Shown here: in pieces, positions 1-5,268 of the stretch | Position numbering within the stretch: position 1 is the first letter of the stretch | How the letters are laid out: each line of letters opens with the position of its first letter | Notes under the pieces: generated by a model | Databases searched by the model: none | Told to the model about the DNA's origin: nothing | Seen by the model: the letters and a program-made list of their open reading frames with translations, nothing else | Program-made: the position numbers and the translations under genes | Source: Pseudomonadota bacterium | GTDB taxonomy: Bacteria; Pseudomonadota; Gammaproteobacteria; Steroidobacterales; Steroidobacteraceae | Length of the DNA stretch: 5,666 nt | Reading direction: 5' to 3' | NCBI GenBank assembly: GCA_028067895.1 | Contig: JAPTUI010000464.1 | Location: 1-5,666 of the forward strand

Positions 1-68
1 CTGGCTCGGCGACTCAGTTCCATGCGTTCGACATCCGACAGGGTGATCGTGCTCATGGCCACGATCAT
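1..68 (-). CDS. IS630-family transposase, N-terminal fragment cut by the window edge
   Basis: Only the first 22 codons lie in the window; the gene continues beyond base 1. The visible residues include MSTITLSDVERMELSRRA, which matches the usual opening of IS630-family (Tc1/mariner-like DDE) transposases: a short strand, then a helix rich in E and R that leads into the helix-turn-helix DNA-binding domain. The catalytic DDE part is outside the window, so whether the enzyme is intact cannot be judged. Two in-frame ATGs are possible, at 68 and at 56. I prefer 68 because AGAGAG lies a few bases upstream, while the ATG at 56 has no ribosome site. A TATAAA (bases 77-82 on this strand) could be a -10 box, but no good -35 is visible. 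The end of the element should lie between about 80 and 130; I could not place its terminal repeat. Family call is by recognition of the N-terminus only. Confidence 0.6.
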   Translation of the reverse strand, partial: MIVAMSTITLSDVERMELSRRA

Positions 69-260
69 ACTCTCTTTTTATATGTTACAGTCCACTAGTC
101 GCTCACGCGCACCCTATTTTGAAGCAGCCTGTGAAACGCGCATGCTCGGGACAAGAGCTGAGCCAAAGGCCCATGAGCTAAGACGAGCATTCATCCACGA
201 AGAACGTGCACGCCCTGCAACGGGATCAAGCAAACGGAAGGTCGTCACGAACCCCAATTC

Positions 261-294
261 CAGGTGCACCGCGTCGGGCGTGACGTGGCACCTG
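261..294 (-). terminator. Hairpin just after the DUF3617-like gene, possible terminator
   Basis: CAGGTGC (261-267) pairs perfectly with GCACCTG (288-294). Inside it, after a two-base bulge, CG at 270-271 and CGTC at 272-275 pair with GACG at 282-285 and TG at 286-287 (one G-T pair), leaving a six-base loop. On the minus strand it begins about ten bases after the stop codon at 305-307, the right place for a transcript end. No T-run follows, so it is not a classical intrinsic terminator; it may instead protect the 3' end or be chance. Confidence 0.35.
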
Positions 295-304
295 CGAAGC
301 ATGC

Positions 305-805
305 TCACGACTTGGCGGCCTTGCACATGCCGACGCGTTGGCCCGTGGCAGAGATCTTCACCAATACGGGAGGGATGGGCACGGGAGAGCCCGTGATGCG
401 CTGATGCACGGTACCATCGATGGTGATCTGGCTGCCGCTGTTGCTGGGCGCGATCACGAACGCCTCGTTCATCTGAGTCACCATGCCATTGGGTTCGCTG
501 GCCGTGCAGGCGATGGCGACGTGGTAACCCTTGTGGCTGCTCTGCAGGGTCGGCGCCGTGCACTTGATGTTCGCCGGCAGCTTGGGCATCAATGGCAGCT
601 TGGCCGGATTGGTATCCTTGATGCACTTCCGGACACTCTGATGGATGGCCGGAATGACATGGCCCTCCATTTCGGTCGTCGACTGATAGTGGAACTGCCA
701 CAAACCCGGCTGCAATCGGGTCGGCGGGGGATTGGCCCAAGCAAGCGCAGGCAGCGACATCAACGCGAGCAGCGCAACCGTGGATTTCATGTGGCAGCAT
801 TTCAT
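305..805 (-). CDS. Exported DUF3617-like protein, 166 aa
   Basis: This is a small exported protein of unknown biochemical function. The start at 805 is chosen because GGGAG (815-819) lies nine bases upstream; a second in-frame ATG at 790 (five codons in) has no such site. Residues 1-24 form a signal peptide: lysines, a hydrophobic core around residues 8-20, and an AWA cleavage site before Asn25. The mature part opens with LQPGLWQF (31-38), the hallmark opening of DUF3617 proteins, whose members typically read 'PGLWE' and carry conserved cysteines. Here Cys61, Cys82, Cys100 and Cys161 could form two disulfides in the periplasm. There is no lipobox, so the product is probably soluble and periplasmic. 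Length is normal for the family, and no frame defect is seen. It stands alone: the nearest gene upstream is over 250 bp away and appears broken. DUF3617 is assigned from motif memory, not a profile search. Confidence 0.75.
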   Translation of the reverse strand: MKCCHMKSTVALLALMSLPALAWANPPPTRLQPGLWQFHYQSTTEMEGHVIPAIHQSVRKCIKDTNPAKLPLMPKLPANIKCTAPTLQSSHKGYHVAIACTASEPNGMVTQMNEAFVIAPSNSGSQITIDGTVHQRITGSPVPIPPVLVKISATGQRVGMCKAAKS

Positions 806-1074
806 GTGAATCAACTCCCGTTGGCGGCGATGGGCAGCGGACAGTCGCGGCCGTCCGACAATTTGCACCTACCCTGGCGCATGAGCCTACCTGAGATTGT
901 TGAAGAGCGCATCTGCGGCTGACGCACCACCGAAACCCAAAGCAGGGTTGGCGTCGCCAGCACCGCAGCCGTGGTGCGGACGTTGCTCAGCCTGAAGGTC
1001 AGTTACATTAGCGGGTCAACTGTGCATGCCCTGCGCAACCCCAGCAACAATCCCCCAGGAAACTCCGGCGTCCC
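806..1074. other. Intergenic stretch without a supportable gene
   Basis: No frame here has both a plausible start and natural composition; the open frames are antisense or shadow readings. It holds the ribosome site of the DUF3617-like gene (GGGAG, 815-819) and a nested inverted repeat at 923-978. No convincing -35/-10 pair was found for the gene on its left. It may be decayed sequence left by past rearrangement. Confidence 0.5.
923..978. repeat. Long inverted repeat with an inner hairpin
   Basis: CGCACCAC (923-930) and GTGGTGCG (971-978) are perfect 8-bp inverted arms separated by 40 bases. Inside the loop AACCC (934-938) pairs with GGGTT (945-949) around a six-base loop, and TGGCG/CGCCA abut at 949-959. 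The whole could fold as a branched structure in DNA or RNA. It may be a palindromic intergenic element or the remains of a mobile element's end. Only one copy is seen in the window. Confidence 0.4.
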
Positions 1075-1501
1075 CTATTTGGAACAGTGCTTTCTCGCCA
1101 ACAGCTCAGAGCGTCCAATCTCGGCCTTGGGATTGTCCATTTTTGGCGGAGCTGAGAATCCGATCATGGCGTCGCCGGGCTGCCATTCTCCCATGGCATA
1201 AATCCGCTTGTCTCTCAGGCCAGAGACGCCCTCATCCCACGCGATGAGCATGCGCTTGCCGATGTCATCGAAACCTTGATGGGCGTTCATAGCTTCACGG
1301 ACCCGTGGCACAGTAGCAGAGACGGCGTCGCTAATCGCCTCGATGATTTCCAATTGTTCCTTCACTTCGATGCCAAAATTGGCGACGATAAATTTCTGCA
1401 ACGTCTTGCCCGGCGTCCAGGTCTTTTTTCGGCGGGTTCGGATACCTTGCGCGCGCCGTTGCGGCGGCGCGACGGCAACCGTCCACCCAATCCATGGACA
1501 T
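1075..1501 (-). pseudogene. Unrecognised small gene, probably frameshifted at an A6 run
   Basis: I do not recognise this protein. The downstream part (from about base 1423 to the TAG at 1075-1077) has coding-like codon use and a natural sequence, including FGIEVKEQLEIIEAISDAV, a likely amphipathic helix, and AMGEWQPGDAMIGFSAPP near the C-terminus. That frame has no credible start: its only upstream ATG, at 1653, would add a W-, H- and R-rich stretch unlike protein, and the GTG at 1365 lacks a ribosome site. A second frame, closed by a TAG shortly before, opens with ATG at 1501 (MSMDWVDGC...) and runs into AAAAAA (bases 1424-1429). Removing one A joins the two frames into a 141-residue protein. 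The 427-base span is one more than a multiple of three, as this predicts. No signal peptide or membrane segment is seen. It could be a real decay event or a sequencing error. The upstream GGTGG is only a weak ribosome site. Confidence 0.45.
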
Positions 1502-1635
1502 TTGAGCGCCACCAGGGTCCTGTGAATTCGAGGGGCGAGCCTAAGATCAAGGCGATGTAAACCGTGAGGGGTATCACCGCGTTTTCGAGGGGTCGGAATC
1601 ACGCTCAAGTCAAAACAAGTAGCCCAAGGGCTTCC
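1502..1635. promoter_or_regulatory. Divergent spacer with repeated TTCGAGGGG
   Basis: This 134-bp spacer separates the starts of the broken minus-strand gene (1501) and the glycosidase (1636), so promoters for both should lie here. The nonamer TTCGAGGGG occurs twice on the plus strand (1527-1535 and 1584-1592), with a third GAGGGG at 1566-1571, 21 bases before the last one. Such spaced direct repeats could be a regulator's binding sites. I see no sigma-70 promoter that I would defend; TTTACA on the minus strand (1561-1556) is -35-like but has no matching -10. The AAGGG at 1626-1630, five bases before the ATG at 1636, is the glycosidase ribosome site. Confidence 0.3.
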
Positions 1636-4080
1636 ATGCCAGTGCGCCATCATCCGAGCTCTTCCTCGGTGCTAGTTTCAGCTCTTTCCTCACTTTTACT
1701 GGCCGGTTGCGGGGGCGGTTCGGGCACGTCGCCGTCCGCCAATGCGGGATCGCCCTCAGGGGGTGGCGGAGGCAGTGGCACCGCGACCTCGTATATCGTC
1801 ACCGCCACGGCCGGGTCCGGAGGGTCTATTACTCCAACGAGCGCTACGGTCACGTCCGGCAAGACCACATCGCTCACCGTGGCTGCAAACAGCGGCTATG
1901 CCGTCCAAAACGTCACCGGCTGCGGTGGGTCACTCTCGGGCATCACCTACACCACTGGTCCCGTGACGGCCAATTGCACCGTCAGCGCCACGTTCGCCCC
2001 GAGCGCTCCGTCGCCCCCGACCCAGTACACCGTCACCGCCACGGCCGGGGCCGGAGGGTCTATTACTCCAACGAGCGCTACGGTCACGTCCGGCAAGACC
2101 ACATCGCTCACCGTGGCTGCAAACAGCGGCTATGCCGTCCAAAGTGTCACCGGTTGCGGCGGCTCACTTTCGGGTACCACCTACACCACTGGTCCCGTGA
2201 CGGCCGACTGCACCGTCAGCGCCACGTTCGTTGCCAGCGCGCAGACTTCCGCCAGCGTCACCATCGATGTCTCCTCACCCATGGCTAGCGTTCCGGCCCA
2301 GGGCTACGGCGTTGACTCCGCGGTCTACGACAACTACCTGACGAACCCCGGGCTCGGCGTTTCTCTCAAATCGGGCGGCTTCAACGCCATTCGCTATCCC
2401 GGAGGCAGCTACGCGGATCAGTTCAACTTCCTGAGCGACAGCAATCAGACGCTCAATGACTCCCTATATTTCGCGAAAGGGGATACGTTCAACAACTGGA
2501 TCGCCGACCTGATTCAGCCCTCCGGCGCGAAGGGTGTCATCACGATCAACTACGGCTCGAACCCATCCGATGACGGCCCGGCCCCGGTCAGCGAAGCCGC
2601 CTCCTGGGTTCAGGATGCCGATATCACCCACAATTACGGCATTCTCTACTGGGAAATCGGCAACGAGATCTACGGCAACGGCTACTACGCGGGTGCGGAC
2701 TGGGAGACCGATCTGCACGACCTGGACCAGATCGCTGCGGATCGCGTCGGTGCCCCGGCGCTTTCCCCCACGGCTTATGGGACCAACGCGGCGGGGTTCA
2801 TTGAGGCGATGAAGGTGGTCGATCCGAATATCAAGTGCGGCGTCTTCGTCAATACCAACACGCGGTTTCAGAATTGGAACCAGGACGTGCTCAGCGCCAT
2901 CTCGAGCGCGCTCCAGGGCAGCGGCTACACGCTGGATTTCGTGATCCTTCACTGGTATCCGAAGGGAACCGATGCGCAGGTGCTGGCCTCCACCGCGACG
3001 ATCAATGACCAGATTGCGCAGGTGCGCTCCGACATCCAGAAGTATTACACGCTCGGCAACGGCAACCAGCTTCAGATTCTAGTGACCGAGTCGGCGGCAC
3101 CGGACAGCGTCAGCGGAATTATCCCCTATCTGTTCGCCAGCGACGAGTTTCTCACCTGGTTCGAGCAGGGCGCCGCGAACGTCGAGTATCAGGCCCTCCA
3201 CCCAGGATCTAACCACCAAGGCGTCTACCTGGCTTCCTCCAGTAACACGCCGCTCGGTCCGTGGTATGGAGTGAACTTCGACTCCATCATCGCGCGCCCC
3301 GGAGACCGGATGGTTGCCGCAACCTCCACCGACCCTCTGCTGCGCGTGCATGGAGTGCGGCGCTCGGACGGCCAGATTGGTGTCGTCCTGATCAACGAGG
3401 ATCCCAGCAACAACACCGCTGTTTCAGTCAACGTTTCTGGCGCGACGCTGGCTTCGAGCGGCATGGAGTACACCTTCGGCAACGCCAATTTCCCCGCGGG
3501 CTCGCAGACGCCAAGCAGTGGCATAAGCTCGACGTTCGTAAATGGGGTCGGGAACACCTTCACCGTTACGGTTCCAGCCTATTCGACGGTAGGACTCGTC
3601 ATTCCCGAGGCATCGACGAATACAGCCAATCTGCTTGCGAATGGCAACTACGTGATCTCGAACAGCCAGACCGGCTTGGTGATCGGCGATCCGGCCTCCA
3701 ACGCGGCGGCTGGAACCGCTCTCGATATGGAGCCTGGAAGCGGCGGCAACAACCAGACATGGATCCTCACGAACCTCGGCAATAATGACGTGGAACTAGT
3801 CAGCGCCACGAGCAGCCTGGCCCTGGAAGTCTCTCAAGGATCGACACGCTCCGGCGCCGGCATCGACCAAGGCAACTGGATCAACGCCAGCAACCAGATC
3901 TGGAAGGTGGTGAGCGAAGGAGACGGAAGTTATGAGCTGTTGAGCGAAAATAGCGGCCTCGCGTTGGGCGTTCCCGCGGCCACCTCTGGCAGCGGCTCGA
4001 GCTCCCTGCTGGCCGGGACGGGGCTGGACCAGGAGCCAGTCACTGGCGCCGCCGACCAGCTCTGGTCGTTCTTCAACTGA
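1636..4080 (+). CDS. Surface lipoprotein glycoside hydrolase, clan GH-A, probable arabinofuranosidase-like enzyme (814 aa)
   Basis: This is a secreted polysaccharide-degrading enzyme anchored by lipid. The ATG at 1636 is chosen over an upstream GTG (1564) because AAGGG lies five bases before it and a signal peptide starts there. Residues 1-24 are a lipoprotein signal ending in LLAG, followed by Cys25; Gly26 argues for outer-membrane sorting. A Gly/Ser linker (26-52) leads to two InlB-like (Flg_new_2 type) repeats at 53-120 and 131-198, each with a cysteine pair (96/114, 174/192). The catalytic barrel spans about 208-520. RYPGGSYAD (253-261) is typical of GH51-like and related enzymes. WEIGNE gives the acid/base Glu344 after Asn343, HWYP is at 439-442, and LVTES gives the nucleophile Glu485. 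A beta-sandwich follows (about 560-657). The C-terminus (about 668-814) is a ricin-type beta-trefoil with three QxW motifs (Trp709, Trp756, Trp810), likely sugar-binding. The motifs predict a retaining glycosidase. The substrate is inferred; arabinan or arabinoxylan is my best guess. No partner sugar genes lie nearby. The reading frame is intact. Confidence 0.85.
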   Translation: MPVRHHPSSSSVLVSALSSLLLAGCGGGSGTSPSANAGSPSGGGGGSGTATSYIVTATAGSGGSITPTSATVTSGKTTSLTVAANSGYAVQNVTGCGGSLSGITYTTGPVTANCTVSATFAPSAPSPPTQYTVTATAGAGGSITPTSATVTSGKTTSLTVAANSGYAVQSVTGCGGSLSGTTYTTGPVTADCTVSATFVASAQTSASVTIDVSSPMASVPAQGYGVDSAVYDNYLTNPGLGVSLKSGGFNAIRYPGGSYADQFNFLSDSNQTLNDSLYFAKGDTFNNWIADLIQPSGAKGVITINYGSNPSDDGPAPVSEAASWVQDADITHNYGILYWEIGNEIYGNGYYAGADWETDLHDLDQIAADRVGAPALSPTAYGTNAAGFIEAMKVVDPNIKCGVFVNTNTRFQNWNQDVLSAISSALQGSGYTLDFVILHWYPKGTDAQVLASTATINDQIAQVRSDIQKYYTLGNGNQLQILVTESAAPDSVSGIIPYLFASDEFLTWFEQGAANVEYQALHPGSNHQGVYLASSSNTPLGPWYGVNFDSIIARPGDRMVAATSTDPLLRVHGVRRSDGQIGVVLINEDPSNNTAVSVNVSGATLASSGMEYTFGNANFPAGSQTPSSGISSTFVNGVGNTFTVTVPAYSTVGLVIPEASTNTANLLANGNYVISNSQTGLVIGDPASNAAAGTALDMEPGSGGNNQTWILTNLGNNDVELVSATSSLALEVSQGSTRSGAGIDQGNWINASNQIWKVVSEGDGSYELLSENSGLALGVPAATSGSGSSSLLAGTGLDQEPVTGAADQLWSFFN
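1792..2229 (+). repeat. Tandem pair of InlB-like repeat units inside the glycosidase gene
   Basis: Two units of 204 bp (1792-1995 and 2026-2229) recur with a 234-bp period, joined by a short Pro/Ser linker. By eye they differ at about 13 bases, and the proteins at 5 of 68 residues. A 93-base block (1817-1909 against 2051-2143) is identical, while the remaining differences cluster in the 3' half. This suggests recent duplication or gene conversion. The units probably act as a rigid spacer lifting the catalytic domain from the membrane. Confidence 0.85.
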
Positions 4081-4111
4081 GCCGCGGCGCGGGAACCGTG
4101 AGCCGTGCAAT

Positions 4112-4558
4112 GGCCTGCTCAGCGCACTTGCCCACGCCGGCAAGTGGCAGCGCCATATGGTCCTCGCGCTGATCAACACCGTCTTTCCCCAGGATAACCA
4201 GGAAGCGGCAATCGAGCAGTGGTACTCGGTTGCCGATCAGTTGCGGAGCAAGTTCCCGAAGTTCGCAACGCTCATGGACGAGGCCGAATCCGACGTGCTC
4301 GCCTTCATGAGCTTGCCCAAGGCACATCGCGTTGAGATCCACTCCACTAATCCACTGGAGCGGCGCAACGCCGAGATCAAGTGCCGTACCGATATGGCGG
4401 CGATCTTCCCGAACGAGGCCGCCATAACGCGTCTCGTTGGCGCGCTGCTGCGCGAGCAGAATGACGAGTGGCAACTGCAGCAACGGTACATGCAGCTCGA
4501 AGGAGTACAGACGGTCCTCGACAATCTGCCCGCTCGGCTGTCCGCCGTGGTCAGCTGA
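4112..4558 (+). pseudogene. IS256-family transposase, 3' remnant lacking the first two thirds
   Basis: The frame ending at the TGA at 4556-4558 encodes the C-terminal portion of a Mutator-type (IS256 family) DDE transposase. Family hallmarks are ALAHAGK near the start, VADQLRSKFPKFATLMDEAE, then STNPLERRNAEIK and IFPNEAAITRLVGALLREQNDEW, in the usual order. A full protein has about 400 residues; only about 150 remain, so the N-terminal DNA-binding region and most of the catalytic core are gone and the product cannot transpose. The frame is open back to the neighbouring gene's stop, but family similarity fades before about 4112. An ATG at 4157 could start a short peptide, with no reason to think it functional. 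The missing part was probably removed by a deletion whose edge lies just behind the glycosidase gene. The surviving frame has no internal stop, so the event may be fairly recent. Confidence 0.85.
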
Positions 4559-4595
4559 GTACGAGCCCAACCGCACCGGAGCTCACGACTCGTAC
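4559..4595 (+). other. Inverted repeat directly after the IS256 stop codon
   Basis: GTACGAG (4559-4565) begins at the base after the stop codon and pairs perfectly with CTCGTAC (4589-4595), which runs into the terminal repeat of the element. The loop is 23 bases with no T-run after it. It could fold in the transcript or be part of the element's end structure. Confidence 0.35.
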
Positions 4596-4672
4596 ACCAC
4601 GCCCAGGGACACGATCGCTGTCATCGCGCGCGAGCGGGCAAGTTGAGCGAAAGAACCGCCGCAGGGATCTCC

Positions 4673-4966
4673 CTATTCCAGATGCCGGTCCGGATCCATG
4701 CTCCAATGCAAGACTCGGACGATATGAACAGTATCAGGCATCACCGTGTAGTAGACGGCGTGACTGCGCACGAACAACACGCGATATCCGTCACGCACGT
4801 AGTCGCGCTTCATCCCAATCGCTGGATTATCCGCAAGCCCCCTGATTCCGCTGTCCAACTCATCGAGATACTGGTCCGCCTGAAGTTCGCCCCACTGCTC
4901 GAACGAGTACCGCCAGATATCGATAAGATCACTCTCGGCTGATTCATGGACATGGATCGTGCGCAT
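4673..4966 (-). CDS. parE: ParE-family toxin of a type II toxin-antitoxin pair, 97 aa
   Basis: This is the toxin of a ParDE pair. Studied ParE proteins poison DNA gyrase, block replication and are neutralised by binding ParD. Family signs in order: an N-terminal strand with acidic ESAESDL (8-14), a helix SDLIDIWRYSFEQWG (12-26), a second helix QADQYLDELDSGIRGL (29-44), NPAIG (47-51), GYRVLFVRSHAVYY (60-73), and the C-terminal VRVLHWSMDPDRHL (83-96), close to the usual 'V.RVLH.RMD..RHL'. Length is normal. Codons GTG (4969-4967) and ATG (4966-4964) are adjacent; I chose the ATG, which shares one base with the antitoxin's TGA. There is no ribosome site of its own, so translation is probably coupled to parD. 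No damage is seen. Actual gyrase targeting is inferred from the family. Confidence 0.9.
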   Translation of the reverse strand: MRTIHVHESAESDLIDIWRYSFEQWGELQADQYLDELDSGIRGLADNPAIGMKRDYVRDGYRVLFVRSHAVYYTVMPDTVHIVRVLHWSMDPDRHLE

Positions 4967-5217
4967 CACGAACCGGATTTGGCACCGCGCCGGGCCATCG
5001 ATTTGATCTTGCGCATATCCAATTCGCCGACGTCACCGCTTCGCTCGCCGTCGAGCAAGGCCTTGCGAAGGCCCTCAATTTTGTATTCGCGCTCCTCGAG
5101 AAGACGCAGACTTGCACGGACCACTTCGCTCGCGGACCCGTAGCGCCCGCTGGCGAGCTGCCGGTCGATGAAGCTCTCGAAGTGATCGCCGAGATTGATA
5201 CTGGTGGTCTTGCTCAT
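4966..5217 (-). CDS. parD: ParD-family antitoxin, 83 aa
   Basis: This is the antitoxin of the pair, first in the operon as usual. The N-terminal part (MSKTTSINLGDHFESFIDRQ) is a ribbon-helix-helix DNA-binding fold: the strand at about residues 4-8 dimerises and contacts DNA, followed by two helices. SGRYGSASEVVRASLRLLEE (23-42) is the most recognisable ParD motif. The charged C-terminal tail (about 43-83) would wrap around and neutralise ParE. The start at 5217 is secure: GGAGG (5223-5227) lies five bases upstream. As in other ParD systems, the protein and its complex with ParE probably repress their own promoter, where a palindrome overlaps the -10 box. Lying beside IS debris, the pair probably helps to keep this region in the genome. 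The first residues match the chromosomal ParD subgroup, but I cannot assign the subgroup firmly. Confidence 0.92.
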   Translation of the reverse strand: MSKTTSINLGDHFESFIDRQLASGRYGSASEVVRASLRLLEEREYKIEGLRKALLDGERSGDVGELDMRKIKSMARRGAKSGS

Positions 5218-5232
5218 ATGGGCCTCCGATTA

Positions 5233-5251
5233 ATTACTACTTTATAGTAAT
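5233..5251. promoter_or_regulatory. Palindromic operator of parDE
   Basis: ATTACTA (5233-5239) and TAGTAAT (5245-5251) are perfect 7-bp inverted arms around a five-base spacer. The site overlaps the predicted -10 box and lies upstream of the parD ribosome site. A ribbon-helix-helix dimer such as ParD binds this kind of symmetric AT-rich site, so autorepression is the natural reading. The block is much more AT-rich than its surroundings. Confidence 0.6.
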
Positions 5252-5268
5252 AATTGGTAATCGGCCAA
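5241..5268 (-). promoter_or_regulatory. Sigma-70-type promoter of parDE
   Basis: On the minus strand TTGGCC (5268-5263) serves as a -35 box, matching four of six consensus bases. TATAAA (5246-5241) serves as a -10 box, matching five of six, with a 16-base spacer. Transcription would start near 5235, leaving a short leader that contains GGAGG before the parD ATG. Confidence 0.55.

Larger units (their letters stand above)
4112..4616 (+). mobile_element. Truncated IS256-family insertion sequence, right end retained
   Basis: The transposase remnant is followed by GTACACCACGCCCAGGGACA (4593-4612), continuing to GATC at 4613-4616. This resembles the right terminal inverted repeat of IS256-family elements, which commonly read like TACACCA...GGGACGCTATC. 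No matching left repeat is seen in the window, so the left end and the 5' part of the gene are lost. A target duplication cannot be tested for the same reason. The exact outer base is my estimate. Confidence 0.65.

Noticed and set aside
114..800. 228-codon open frame on the minus strand overlapping the DUF3617-like gene
   Set aside because: It lies in another frame over a gene with a clear signal peptide and family motif; its product is rich in H, R and Q and shows no domain.
338..922. 194-codon plus-strand open frame
   Set aside because: It is antisense to the DUF3617-like gene and has arginine- and histidine-rich shadow composition.
1424..1430. Programmed -1 frameshift at A AAA AAG (minus strand), as in some IS elements
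   Set aside because: A -1 shift here would lead from the downstream gene's frame into the frame with poor composition and an early stop. Joining the two plausible halves needs the opposite shift, so a simple one-base insertion is the better explanation.
1707..2288. 193-codon plus-strand frame with an internal protein repeat
   Set aside because: It is the alternate-frame reading of the InlB-like repeats; its repeat simply mirrors the DNA duplication.
2464..3563. Several antisense frames of 90-162 codons under the glycosidase
   Set aside because: High-GC genes commonly leave the opposite strand open; none shows a domain or ribosome site.
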